Of a stretch of DNA of 64,000 nt, positions 52,183 to 60,549 are shown one piece after another. The DNA comes from JANPPS01 sp965246835 (GTDB taxonomy: Bacteria > Pseudomonadota > Alphaproteobacteria > Acetobacterales > Acetobacteraceae). Below the pieces are notes generated by a model. It was not told the DNA's origin. It worked only from the letters and a program-made list of their open reading frames with translations, and made no database searches. Each line of letters begins with the position of its first letter. Within the stretch, counting starts at the first letter, position 1. The stretch spans positions 2,294,001 to 2,358,000 of the forward strand of contig CBDFFQ010000001.1 in NCBI GenBank assembly GCA_965246835.1. The letters are read 5' to 3'. Position numbers and translations under genes: made by a program.

Positions 52183-52686
52183 ATGTCAGCCCTGAGTTCC
52201 CTCGTATCCGACAGCGCCGCCAATCCGCTCGATCTGGTCGAGCAGGTGGTTTCGGCCAATGACTGGGCGTTCGATCGCCGCAACGCGTCCGAGATGGCGG
52301 CGGAGGCGCCGGGCAAATGGTGCGATTATGGGCTGTATTTCAGCTGGTCGGAGGAGATCAGCGCCATGCACTTCACGTGCGCCTTCGACCTGAAGGTGCC
52401 GGAGAAGCAGCGACAGGCCTTGTATGAGCTGTTGGCTTTGGCCAACGAGAAGCTGTGGATCGGCCATTTCGGCATGGATTCCGATGACGGTATGCCGCTG
52501 TTCCGGCACAGCGTGCTGCTGCGCGGCGCGCCGTCCGCCAGTGCCGAAAGCCTGGAGGACATGGTGGATATCGCCATCACGGAGTGCGAGCGGTTCTACC
52601 CGGCATTCCAGTTCGTGCTGTGGGGCGGCAAGACACCGGCCGATGCGATGCAGGCCGCCATGCTGGAGTGCGTGGGCGAGGCATGA
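52183..52686 (+). CDS. YbjN-domain protein
   Basis: The start at 52183 follows a GGGGAGA site and gives 167 residues. The fold resembles YbjN/type III secretion chaperones (W-A-F-D-R-x-x-x-x-E, Y-x-L-Y-F-S-W, E-K-L-W-I-G-H-F). Alphaproteobacterial YbjN proteins of this size usually precede proC, as here (4-nt ATGA overlap). The function is unknown; YbjN proteins affect stress responses. Confidence 0.85.
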   Translation: MSALSSLVSDSAANPLDLVEQVVSANDWAFDRRNASEMAAEAPGKWCDYGLYFSWSEEISAMHFTCAFDLKVPEKQRQALYELLALANEKLWIGHFGMDSDDGMPLFRHSVLLRGAPSASAESLEDMVDIAITECERFYPAFQFVLWGGKTPADAMQAAMLECVGEA

Positions 52687-53483
52687 CGACACCGCTGCCG
52701 CCGCTATTGCTGGTCGGCGGGGGTAAGATGGGGGCGGCGCTGCTGGCGGGCTGGCGGGAGCGGGGGCTGTCCCACGCGATCGTGATCGACCCGGCGCCCG
52801 CAGCGTCTGTCTTGGCGGGGATCGGGGTCGCCGTGCATGCCTCGATCGAGACCGTGCCGAATTTTCTGCCTGCCGCCGTCGTGATTGCGGTCAAACCGCA
52901 GCAGGCGGCAGCGGCCTTGCCGCCTTTGCGCCGGTTTGCCGGTGGGGTGGTGATGTCGATCATGGCGGGCCGGCCGGTGGCCAGCTTCACCGACCCGCTC
53001 GGCCAGGTCTCGATCGTGCGCGCCATGCCCAACACGCCCGCCGCGATCCGGCAAGGCATCACCGTGGCCTATGCCGGGCCGGGCGTGACGGCAGCCCAGC
53101 ATGAGCTGTGCGACACGCTGTTGCAGGCGGTCGGTGAGGTCGCCTGGGTGCAGGACGAGGGTTTGATCGACGCCGTGACGGCGGTGTCGGGCGGTGGCCC
53201 GGCCTATGTGTTCCTTTTGGCGGAGTTGCTGGAGCGGGCCGCGGTCGAGCAGGGCATCCCGCCTGCCCTGGCCGCCCGGCTGGCACGGGTGACGGTCGCG
53301 GGCTCCGGCGCGCTGCTGGCGGCCTCCTCCGAGGACGCGGGTGTGTTGCGGCAGAACGTGACCAGCCCTGGCGGCACGACAGAGCGGGCCCTGCAGGTTT
53401 TGATGGAGGACGCGGCTTGGCCCGCCCTCGTGTCCCGCGCGATCGCGGCGGCCACGGCGCGCTCACGCGAATTGGCGGCGTAA
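52683..53483 (+). CDS. proC: Pyrroline-5-carboxylate reductase
   Basis: The 266-residue enzyme makes L-proline from pyrroline-5-carboxylate. Visible are the NAD(P)-binding V-G-G-G-K-M-G-A-A, A-V-K-P-Q-Q, R-A-M-P-N-T-P-A and the substrate-loop S-G-G-G-P-A-Y-V and S-P-G-G-T-T-E-R-A. The length is normal. It is co-translated with the ybjN-like gene upstream. Confidence 0.95.
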   Translation: MTTPLPPLLLVGGGKMGAALLAGWRERGLSHAIVIDPAPAASVLAGIGVAVHASIETVPNFLPAAVVIAVKPQQAAAALPPLRRFAGGVVMSIMAGRPVASFTDPLGQVSIVRAMPNTPAAIRQGITVAYAGPGVTAAQHELCDTLLQAVGEVAWVQDEGLIDAVTAVSGGGPAYVFLLAELLERAAVEQGIPPALAARLARVTVAGSGALLAASSEDAGVLRQNVTSPGGTTERALQVLMEDAAWPALVSRAIAAATARSRELAA

Positions 53484-53525
53484 CGGCCCCTGGCGTTCGC
53501 GGCCGGGCTGCCCATACTGGTCGGC

Positions 53526-54158
53526 ATGGAAGACACATCATTGGACCAGGCCCTGGTGGCCGCCGTGTTCGAACAGGCCGCGTTGCGGGGCTGGGCGGAC
53601 GTCAACATTGCCGAGGCTGCGCGGGACGCCGGGTTGCCGCTCGACCAGGTGCGCGCGCGCTTCCCGCATCGCGGCGCCGTGCTGTTGCGGTTCGGTGTGC
53701 TGGCAGACCAGGCGGCGTTGCTGGGTCCGCAGGAGCCGAACCCGCGCGAACGCCTGTTCGACATGGTCATGCTGCGCTTCGATGCACTGCAGAAGCATCG
53801 GGACGGTGTGCTGGCGCTCATTCAGGCATTGCGGACCGATCCCGGCACGTCGCTGCTGTTGTATTGCGCAACGCTGCGCAGCATGAAATGGCTGCTGGAC
53901 GGGGCGGGCATCCCCTCCACTGGCGTGGTCGGCACGCTGCGGGTGCATGGGTTGCTGGCGTTATGGCTGTATGCGCTGCGCGCGTGGGAGCGGGATGACA
54001 GTGCGGATTTGTCGGCGACCATGGCGGCGGTCGATCGCGGGTTGGACCGGGCACTCCAGGCAGAGGGGATGCTGCCGGGCCATCGTGCGCGATCCCCCGA
54101 AGAAGTGACCGATATCCCGCCCATGGTGCGGGCGGATGAGGGCCCGATCGACATCTGA
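53526..54158 (+). CDS. TetR-like regulator (putative)
   Basis: The 210-residue protein starts with a helix-turn-helix like TetR regulators (N-I-A-E-A-A-R-D-A-G-L, then R-A-R-F-P-H-R-G-A-V-L-L). The helical C-terminal domain has W-L-Y-A-L-R-A-W, a stretch also seen in COQ9-like proteins. It lies 42 nt after proC and 65 nt before the phasin gene, both on the same strand, so it might control granule genes. COQ9-like function is a less likely alternative. Confidence 0.7.
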   Translation: MEDTSLDQALVAAVFEQAALRGWADVNIAEAARDAGLPLDQVRARFPHRGAVLLRFGVLADQAALLGPQEPNPRERLFDMVMLRFDALQKHRDGVLALIQALRTDPGTSLLLYCATLRSMKWLLDGAGIPSTGVVGTLRVHGLLALWLYALRAWERDDSADLSATMAAVDRGLDRALQAEGMLPGHRARSPEEVTDIPPMVRADEGPIDI

Positions 54159-54223
54159 CCGCTGTGATGGGAGCGATACCGTGCTAGGTGGATGTACGGC
54201 CTAAGCCTTAAAGGAGTTATGCC

Positions 54224-54772
54224 ATGTCCGACGAAAATGCCGCCAACATGACCGAAGCCGCCAAGCAGACGACCGAGATGGCGCGCGTCAACATGGAGAA
54301 GATGGCCGAGGGGGCGCAGCAGATGGGCCGGAACGCCATGGAAGCCGGCATGGCCAAGATGGCGGAGTTCAGCAAGATGTTCTCCGGCATGAACATGCCG
54401 GCGATGCCCGGGATGGAGCCGTTCCTGGCGGCGCATCGCCGCAACATGGAAGTGCTGTCGGCGGCCAACAAAGTGGCGCTCGAGGGTGCGCAGACGGTCG
54501 CCAAGCGGCACATGGAAATCCTGCAGCAGACCATGCAGGACCTGACGCACACGATGAAGGAACTCGCCGCCCCGGAAAGCCCGGCCGCGAAGGCCGCCAA
54601 GCAGACGGAGCTGATGAAGAGCTCCTACGAAAAGGCGGTGGCGAACATGAAGGAGGTCGCGGACCTGATCCAACGCTCCAATGGTGAGGCGCTGGGCATG
54701 TTGAACCACCGCTTCACCGAGGCGATGGATGAGGTCAAGCAATTGGCGGAGAAGGCGGTGAAGGTGGGGTGA
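54224..54772 (+). CDS. Phasin-family protein
   Basis: An AAAGGAG site precedes the ATG. The 182-residue, Met-rich, helical protein has the phasin_2 layout: a variable N-terminal half and a conserved helix around A-A-N-K-V-A-L-E-G-A-Q-T-V-A-K-R-H. Phasins coat polyhydroxyalkanoate granules. No PHA synthase is in the window. The run of Met residues (M-N-M-P-A-M-P-G-M) near residue 60 is a feature of this member. Confidence 0.88.
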   Translation: MSDENAANMTEAAKQTTEMARVNMEKMAEGAQQMGRNAMEAGMAKMAEFSKMFSGMNMPAMPGMEPFLAAHRRNMEVLSAANKVALEGAQTVAKRHMEILQQTMQDLTHTMKELAAPESPAAKAAKQTELMKSSYEKAVANMKEVADLIQRSNGEALGMLNHRFTEAMDEVKQLAEKAVKVG

Positions 54773-54815
54773 CGCGGCGGGTTGGGCTTCAGCTCACCCC
54801 TGATCGGAGCTGAGC

Positions 54816-55418
54816 ATGGAAACGGCTCTGAAAATTCCGGTTCAGATGTCGGTGGCCGAGTTCCTCGACTGGAACCCGGGGGGTGGCGAGCGATGGCAGC
54901 TGGTCGATGGCGAGCCGCACGCCATGGCACCGGCCCGGCGCATGCACCGCATTCTACAGGCGGCGCTCAGTGCCAAGATCTACCCGCATCTGTTGGCCCA
55001 AGGTGGGCGATGTTCAGTGGTGATCGAGCCCGGCATCGTCCCCCGGGTGAGGGCCGACCAGAACATCCGCATACCGGACCTCGCCGTGACCTGCTCCGAC
55101 CCTATGGTCAACGAGGCTGTGCTGACGGAGCCCATCCTGGTCGTGGAAATCTTGTCGCCGAGCAATCAGGCTGAGACCTGGTCCAATGTCTGGACCTATA
55201 CCACGATTACGAGCATCACGGAGATCGTGGTGTTGCGGACCGCCGTGATCGGGGCCGATGTCCTGCGGCGGCTACCCGATGGGTCGTGGCCTGTCGAGCC
55301 GGAAAAGCTCTCGGGCGGCGAACTCGTATTCGACAGCATCTGGCTGCGGATCCCCTTGGCCGATCTCTATGTCATGACGCCGCTCCGCCTCAAACCGGCA
55401 GCCGCATCCGCGCCCTGA
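54816..55418 (+). CDS. Uma2-family (DUF820) putative nuclease
   Basis: The 200-residue protein has the Uma2 pattern: M-S-V-A-E-F-L-D-W, E-R-W-Q-L-V-D-G-E, P-D-L-A-V-T-C and I-L-V-V-E-I-L-S-P-S-N, matching the PD-(D/E)XK-type fold. The usual lysine after E-x-L-S-P-S is not clearly placed (N-Q-A-E-T-W-S-N), so activity is uncertain. Its 3' end overlaps the convergent kinase gene by 29 bases. Uma2 genes are often mobile, which fits its isolated position. Confidence 0.85.
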   Translation: METALKIPVQMSVAEFLDWNPGGGERWQLVDGEPHAMAPARRMHRILQAALSAKIYPHLLAQGGRCSVVIEPGIVPRVRADQNIRIPDLAVTCSDPMVNEAVLTEPILVVEILSPSNQAETWSNVWTYTTITSITEIVVLRTAVIGADVLRRLPDGSWPVEPEKLSGGELVFDSIWLRIPLADLYVMTPLRLKPAAASAP

Positions 55419-56694
55419 GCCCGCCCAGCGGACTATCTTCCAGCACGATGTCGCCGCCATGCGCCCGCGCGATGTCGCGGGCGATCGTGAGGCCGAGGCC
55501 GGTGCCGCCGGTGGCGCCGCTTTCGAACGGGCGGAACACGCTCTCTCGCCGATCCGCCTCGATGCCCGGCCCGTCATCGTCCACCATGACCTGCACGCTG
55601 CGTTCCTGCGGCAGCACGCTGAGCTGCACCTGGCGAGCATGGCGGCGGGCGTTGTCCACCAGGTTGGTCACCGCGCGCCGGGCCGCATCGGGGCGGAGCT
55701 TGAGCATCAGCCCGGCCGGGCTATCGAGCGCCACGCGCGCGCCCGACCGCCGTGCGGCGGAGGCCACGTCTTCCAGCAAAGCCGTGAGGTCGATGGATTG
55801 CGCCTGTTCGGCGCCTTCGCCGCGGGCAAATGCCAAGTAACCGCCGATCATCCGCTCCATCTCGGTCACGTCCGCAGTCATGTCCGCCACGTCCTCCGCC
55901 AGCTCCGGCGTGCGCGGCAGCATCGCGAGCGCCAGGCGCAACCGGGTGAGGGGGGTGCGGAGATCGTGCGACACGCCGGCCAGCATCTCGGTGCGCTGCG
56001 AGAGGAAGCGGAGGATGCGCTCCTGCATGCGGTTGAAGGCGGTGGCGGCCTGGCGCACCTCGGTGGCGCCCTCCGGCTTGATCGGGCCGCGGTCCCGCCC
56101 CATGCCGAACGCCTCGGCCGCCTGCGCCAGGCGCCGGATCGCGCGCACCTGGTTGCGCAGGAACAGCGCCGCGACGCCGAACAGCACCAATGCCGTGCCG
56201 ACTACCCATAGTACGAACAGATAGATCGTGCTGGCATAGAGCCGTTTGCGCGGCGCTTCGATCTCCAGCACGCCTTGGTTCAGCTGCACCTGCACCCGCA
56301 CGGCACGGGAGTCACTGGTCCAGTCCATGATGAAGGGCCGGCCGACCTTGGCCTGCAATGCGGCTGAAAGATCGTCATCCATGGGACCAAGCTGGTTCAC
56401 GTGCCGGTTTGGCTCCAGAGTGGCGCCACGCACCAGGCGCATCGGCACTTCGAACTGCCGGAACGCACCGCGCAAGATCCAGCCTTCTTCGTCTGGAAAG
56501 CGGTCCAGCAATTGGATGGTCTGCGCGACCTCCCCGGCGATGGCGCCCGAGAGCCGGCGGGAGACGATGTCCAGGTGGCTGCCATAGAAGAAGGTGAACG
56601 CCACGGCCTGCAGCGCCACCAACGGCACCAGCACGATCAGCAGGCTTCGGCCGAGCAGGCCGCGCGGCAGCAGGCGTTTGAGCGAGCGGAACAT
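55390..56694 (-). CDS. Membrane sensor histidine kinase (EnvZ-like)
   Basis: The 434-residue kinase has two membrane helices (residues 14-36 and 160-180) around a periplasmic sensor of about 125 residues, a HAMP domain, the phospho-accepting histidine in G-V-S-H-D-L-R-T-P-L (about residue 245), and an ATPase domain with N-L-V-D-N-A, D-D-D-G-P-G-I and G-T-G-L-G-L. The layout resembles EnvZ. It lies two bases after the response regulator gene, with which it forms a pair. The signal is unknown. Confidence 0.92.
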   Translation of the reverse strand: MFRSLKRLLPRGLLGRSLLIVLVPLVALQAVAFTFFYGSHLDIVSRRLSGAIAGEVAQTIQLLDRFPDEEGWILRGAFRQFEVPMRLVRGATLEPNRHVNQLGPMDDDLSAALQAKVGRPFIMDWTSDSRAVRVQVQLNQGVLEIEAPRKRLYASTIYLFVLWVVGTALVLFGVAALFLRNQVRAIRRLAQAAEAFGMGRDRGPIKPEGATEVRQAATAFNRMQERILRFLSQRTEMLAGVSHDLRTPLTRLRLALAMLPRTPELAEDVADMTADVTEMERMIGGYLAFARGEGAEQAQSIDLTALLEDVASAARRSGARVALDSPAGLMLKLRPDAARRAVTNLVDNARRHARQVQLSVLPQERSVQVMVDDDGPGIEADRRESVFRPFESGATGGTGLGLTIARDIARAHGGDIVLEDSPLGGLRARMRLPV

Positions 56695-56696
56695 CG

Positions 56697-57410
56697 CTAG
56701 ATGCCAGGCTTCAGCACGTAGCCGCGGCCGCGGACGGTATGGAGGAAGCGGGGCTCCCGGGGATCGGCCTCGATCTTGCGGCGGAGGCGAGTCACTTGCA
56801 CGTCGATCGCGCGTTCCCCGGCCTCGTCCAGGCCCACTTTGTCGCGGGACAGCACGTCCACGATCCATTCGCGGGACAGCACCTCGTTCGGATGCGCGGC
56901 CAGAGCGGTCAGGAGCGCGGATTCGCCGCCGGTGAGGTGCACCACGCCCTCGGGCCCGCTGAGCTCCGCCCGTTCGGTATCGAAGCGGAGGGGGCCGAGG
57001 CGGATGGGGCCGGCTGCCTCCGCCGGGGCAGGGGGCGCCACGCGGCGCAGCATGGCGCGGAGCCGCAGCACCAGCTCATACGGCTCGAACGGTTTTCCCA
57101 GATAATCGTCCGCCCCGGCCTCGAACCCCGCAATCCGGTCCTCCGGCGCGCCGCGGGCGGTCAGCAACAGGATCGGCAGGTCATGCCGGGCTTGGGCGCG
57201 GAGGGAGGTGGTGAGATCGAGGCCGGTTTCGCCGGGCATCATGACATCGAGGACGAGCGCGTCTGGGTGCATGGACCGCATCTGCTCCCGCGCCTCCGCC
57301 GCGTGCCCGGCCGTGGTGACGCGGAAGCCTTGTTCGGCCAAATAGCGGGACAGCAGGGCGCGCAGCCGGGCGTCGTCATCGACCACCAGGATGTGGGTGC
57401 CGTCGCTCAT
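56697..57410 (-). CDS. OmpR-family response regulator
   Basis: The 237-residue regulator has a receiver domain with the acidic pair D-D near residue 10, the phospho-acceptor aspartate in L-V-L-D-V-M-M-P-G, and the K in L-G-K-P-F. The winged-helix DNA-binding domain follows (V-T-R-L-R-R-K-I-E). It is between a MarR-family gene (4-nt overlap) and its kinase gene, so all three are probably co-transcribed. Confidence 0.94.
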   Translation of the reverse strand: MSDGTHILVVDDDARLRALLSRYLAEQGFRVTTAGHAAEAREQMRSMHPDALVLDVMMPGETGLDLTTSLRAQARHDLPILLLTARGAPEDRIAGFEAGADDYLGKPFEPYELVLRLRAMLRRVAPPAPAEAAGPIRLGPLRFDTERAELSGPEGVVHLTGGESALLTALAAHPNEVLSREWIVDVLSRDKVGLDEAGERAIDVQVTRLRRKIEADPREPRFLHTVRGRGYVLKPGI

Positions 57411-57991
57411 AAGACGCTCCGGGGCGCCTTGCGGCTTTCAGCCTGGTCCATGTAGGCCCGGGCGTCGGCATCCATGATGCCCCGCAGCACCCGGCGGAAC
57501 CCCTCGACCGCCGCACCGCCCGCGTCGCGGTAGGCGAGCGCCAATACTTCTCGCTGACGCTCGAACAGCCGGCGTTCCAGCGCCAGCCCTGCGTCCGTCA
57601 AGCTCAGCAAACGTTGGCGGCGATCGTGGCGGCCCGGTAATTGCTGCACATACCCCTGCTCCATCAGGGCCGTGAGCACCCGCGCCAGGCTCTGTTTGGT
57701 GATGCGCAGAATGGACAGCAGCTCGCCGACCGTGACACCCGGGCTGCGGCCGACGAAGTGCAGCGCGCGGTGATGGGCGCGACCGAGGCCCAGCTCGTCC
57801 AGGATCACGTCGGCGGCGCCTGTGAAGTCACGGTAGGCGAAGAACAGCAGATCCTGCGCGAGGCGGATCTGCTCTTCGCGCAGGAACAGCAGGTTGGCGC
57901 CGGCCGGGGCGCGGCTGTCGGCCACTGTCAGGTCGGGCAAGGTCGAGGGCATGGCTGGGTTGCACTCCGCATACGACAGCTTCGTTGACAT
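57407..57991 (-). CDS. MarR-family transcriptional regulator
   Basis: The 194-residue protein has the MarR winged helix (L-L-S-I-L-R-I-T-K-Q-S-L-A-R-V-L, then R-H-D-R-R-Q-R-L-L-S-L-T) between dimerising helices. A shorter start is possible at M14. It is the first gene of a marR-regulator-kinase operon and is divergent from ilvE; a GCGTCA ... TGACGC repeat between them is a probable binding site. Co-operonic MarR plus two-component genes are found in several alphaproteobacteria. Confidence 0.9.
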   Translation of the reverse strand: MSTKLSYAECNPAMPSTLPDLTVADSRAPAGANLLFLREEQIRLAQDLLFFAYRDFTGAADVILDELGLGRAHHRALHFVGRSPGVTVGELLSILRITKQSLARVLTALMEQGYVQQLPGRHDRRQRLLSLTDAGLALERRLFERQREVLALAYRDAGGAAVEGFRRVLRGIMDADARAYMDQAESRKAPRSVL

Positions 57992-58009
57992 ACTACGATC
58001 ATCATTATA

Positions 58010-58028
58010 GCGTCAGGCCTGTTGACGC
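58010..58028. promoter_or_regulatory. Inverted repeat GCGTCA-N7-TGACGC, probable MarR site
   Basis: The perfect six-base arms are in the 58-bp gap between the divergent marR and ilvE genes. MarR proteins bind such short inverted repeats. Binding here would repress both genes. The assignment rests on position and symmetry only. Confidence 0.5.
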
Positions 58029-58052
58029 AACATTATTACTCCGGAGGCGATG

Positions 58053-58955
58053 ATGGCGCTGGTTCCTTTCGATGACCGTGATGGCGTGATCTGGATGGAT
58101 GGCGCCATGGTGCCGTGGCGGGACGCGAAGCTGCATGTTCTCTCCCATGGGCTGCATTATGCCAGCGGCGTGTTCGAAGGCGAACGGTCCTATGCCGGGA
58201 ACGTCTTCAAGCTGCGCGAGCATACCGAGCGGCTGATCGCATCGGGCCGGATCCTGGGGTTCGAGATCCCCTATACCGCGCCGGAGATCGATGCGGCGTG
58301 CATGCAGGTGCTGGCGGCCAACAACCTGATCGACGCCTATGTGCGGCCACTGGCTTGGCGGGGGTCTGAGCAGCTTTCGGTCTCGGCGCAACAGACGAAG
58401 ATCCATTTGGCCATCGCGGTGTGGGCGTGGCCGAATTTGTTCGGCGCGGACCGGATGAAGGGCGTGCGGCTCGGCATGGCGCCGTGGAAGCGGCCGCATC
58501 CGGAGACGGCGCCGACGGCGAGCAAGGCGGCCGGGCTGTATATGATCGGCACGCTGAGCAAGCATGCGGCGGAGGCGGCGGGCTATGACGACGCGCTGAT
58601 GCTGGACTGGCGCGGCCGGGTGTCGGAGGCGACGGGCGCCAACATCTTCTTCGTGCTGGATGGGGAGCTGCATACGCCGACCCCCGATTGCTTCCTGGAC
58701 GGCATCACCCGCCGCACCGTGATGGCGATCGCGCGGAAGCACCAGATGAAGGTGGTGGAGCGCACGATCGAGCTGCCGGAGATCGCGCGTGCCAGCGAGG
58801 TGTTCCTGGCCGGCACGGCGGCGGAGGTGACGCCGGTGCGGGAGATCGACGGGCGGCACTATACGCCGGGCCCGGTGACGGAGACGCTGCTGCGCGACTA
58901 TGACGCGCTGGTGCGGATGGCGCCGGCCGAGGTGGCGCGCCGGCTCGCGGCATAA
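58053..58955 (+). CDS. ilvE: Branched-chain amino acid aminotransferase
   Basis: GGAGG lies five bases before the ATG at 58053; the ATG three bases earlier is also possible. The 300-residue class IV aminotransferase shows F-E-G-E-R-S-Y, the PLP-lysine segment with K-A-A-G-L-Y, and E-A-T-G-A-N-I-F-F-V. It makes or degrades Leu, Ile and Val. The end overlaps the convergent membrane-protein gene by 58 bases. The MarR-type repeat just upstream suggests regulation. Confidence 0.93.
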   Translation: MALVPFDDRDGVIWMDGAMVPWRDAKLHVLSHGLHYASGVFEGERSYAGNVFKLREHTERLIASGRILGFEIPYTAPEIDAACMQVLAANNLIDAYVRPLAWRGSEQLSVSAQQTKIHLAIAVWAWPNLFGADRMKGVRLGMAPWKRPHPETAPTASKAAGLYMIGTLSKHAAEAAGYDDALMLDWRGRVSEATGANIFFVLDGELHTPTPDCFLDGITRRTVMAIARKHQMKVVERTIELPEIARASEVFLAGTAAEVTPVREIDGRHYTPGPVTETLLRDYDALVRMAPAEVARRLAA

Positions 58956-60205
58956 AACGGCGGCAGCAGCAGGAGCCAAACGAGGCGCGCCTGGTAGCGG
59001 TCATGCGGGGCGGACAGCGCTCCGCTGACGGCGGCGTTGGCCATGAGGGCCACGAGCACCAGGACGGCCAAACCGGGGAGCGCCGGGCCCGGCCGGGCGA
59101 GCGCGATCAAGATCGTGCCGGCCAGGCCGATGGCGAGCACCGCCAAATGGAGAGGCCGGAACGAATCCCCTAGCGGCGCGAGCTGGCCCTGGACTTGGCG
59201 GGAGGCGCGATAGCGGGCGGTTTCGGCTGCGGGGAAGTAGACCTGCAGCTTGGGCAGGACCGCGTCGTCCAGCCAGTCCGGCCCGAGCGTGTCCCCGATC
59301 TGGAAACGTTGCAGCTGGGCCCAGGTGTTGCGGAGGGCGGCGAGGGCGACCGCACCGGGCTCGGCCGCGATGATGGCGGGGACCAGGCGCGCGGCTTCCG
59401 GCGCCAGCGCCACGGGGCCGAACGCCTCGCCCCACAGCGCGCGGTCCCAGAGGGGGCCGTAGGGCGCCCACAGGAAATCGTCGCTGCTGGTCGCGAGCCG
59501 GCCGCGCCAGGCGCAGAGGTTGAGGCCGGCTTCGGGACACACGCGGTCGATGTAGCGGTGGCCCGGCCCATCGCCGATCAGCCGGGCGAGCGCGAACACC
59601 GATCCGTGCGGTGAGATGGTCAGGCGGCCATAGCCGACGAAATTGGTCAGCAGCAGCAGGCTGAGCGCGCCCAGCAGCGGCAGCGCCGGCCGCCACGGCC
59701 ACTGACGGCGCAGCAGTCCGATCGTTGCGATGCAGGCGGCGGCCATCACGAGGTGGGCCAAATGGGCAGCGATCGCAATGGCGCCGATCAGCACGACCCA
59801 GGTGGATAGACGCCCCCAGCCGAGCAGGAACAGGCACAGCACCGCCACGGAGGTGAACACGTCCGGCATTAGCAGGGCGGTGAACCAGGGGGCGGAGGTG
59901 CCGAAGGCGAGCAGCAGGCACAGCAGGAGATGGGATCGGACGGTCGCCCCATCCTTCTGCAGGTAGGAGGCGCTCGCTCGTGTGGTCCGCCACACCAGGT
60001 CAGACACGATCAGCCCCTGCGCCAGCACCGTCGGCCACAGAGACCATCGCCAGTGGAACAGATGCACGAACGGGCCGTAGATCCAGGGCTTGTCCCACCC
60101 CATCGTGGGTTCGAGCGACATCTCGATCAGGCCGCCGGTGTCACTGAACAGCAGCGGGTAGCCGCTTACGAAAGCGGGCCAGACAAGCAAAAGGGCGCCG
60201 GCCAT
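58898..60205 (-). CDS. Polytopic membrane protein of unknown function
   Basis: Starting at 60205 the protein has 435 residues and about ten hydrophobic segments, with a periplasmic-type stretch in the middle (residues 180-290). The first loop G-Y-P-L-L-F-S-D-T-G-G-L resembles entry loops of membrane glycosyltransferase-like proteins, but I cannot assign a family. The ATG lies in the loop of a strong hairpin that ends the upstream gene, which is odd and could limit translation. An upstream in-frame start at 60286 is possible. Confidence 0.7.
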   Translation of the reverse strand: MAGALLLVWPAFVSGYPLLFSDTGGLIEMSLEPTMGWDKPWIYGPFVHLFHWRWSLWPTVLAQGLIVSDLVWRTTRASASYLQKDGATVRSHLLLCLLLAFGTSAPWFTALLMPDVFTSVAVLCLFLLGWGRLSTWVVLIGAIAIAAHLAHLVMAAACIATIGLLRRQWPWRPALPLLGALSLLLLTNFVGYGRLTISPHGSVFALARLIGDGPGHRYIDRVCPEAGLNLCAWRGRLATSSDDFLWAPYGPLWDRALWGEAFGPVALAPEAARLVPAIIAAEPGAVALAALRNTWAQLQRFQIGDTLGPDWLDDAVLPKLQVYFPAAETARYRASRQVQGQLAPLGDSFRPLHLAVLAIGLAGTILIALARPGPALPGLAVLVLVALMANAAVSGALSAPHDRYQARLVWLLLLPPFYAASRRATSAGAIRTSAS

Positions 60206-60220
60206 TACGGCCGGCGCCCT
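60192..60220 (-). terminator. Terminator-like hairpin containing the next start codon
   Basis: A perfect 12-bp stem (AGGGCGCCGGCC / GGCCGGCGCCCT) with a five-base loop lies 14 nt after the stop of the tandem-repeat lipoprotein gene. On the minus strand it is followed by TTTTGCTTG. The loop contains the ATG of the downstream membrane protein. Confidence 0.75.
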
Positions 60221-60233
60221 CTTGGTAAGCCGA

Positions 60234-60539
60234 TTAGCGCCGGGCGGGATAGGCGCCCGAGGTGTTGTTGCCGGTCGCGCGGTCATAGGTCCGCTCGATC
60301 GCGGTGCCCGACGGGTTGCCCGGCGTGCCATCCCGCTGCGCCGGATAGGCGCCACTCACGTCCGTGCCGGCAGCGCGATCGAGCGCGCGGGTGGCGGCGG
60401 TGCCGGACGGGTTGATCGCGGTGCCGTCGGACTGCGCAGGGAAGCGGCCGCTCGAATTGATGCCGGCCGCGCGATCGGCGGTCTGGCAGCCAGCGACCGC
60501 CACGAGGGCGAGGAGCGGGAGAGCGTAACGGATGGTCAT
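60234..60539 (-). CDS. Small lipoprotein with tandem 32-residue repeats
   Basis: The ATG at 60539 gives 101 residues with a lipoprotein signal ending V-A-V-A-G-C. The mature part is built of about two and a half copies of a 32-residue unit, each with D-R-A-x-G, S-G-x-Y/F-P-A-Q-x-D-G-T and N-P-S-G-T-A. Low-complexity and hydrophilic, it may be a peptidoglycan- or outer-membrane-linked structural protein. The gene ends before a strong terminator hairpin. I recognise no characterised family. Confidence 0.75.
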   Translation of the reverse strand: MTIRYALPLLALVAVAGCQTADRAAGINSSGRFPAQSDGTAINPSGTAATRALDRAAGTDVSGAYPAQRDGTPGNPSGTAIERTYDRATGNNTSGAYPARR

Positions 60540-60549
60540 CAGGGCATTC

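Noticed and set aside
54816..55418. Uma2 protein as part of a defence system
   Set aside because: It stands alone between a phasin and a sensor kinase gene; no other defence-type gene is adjacent.
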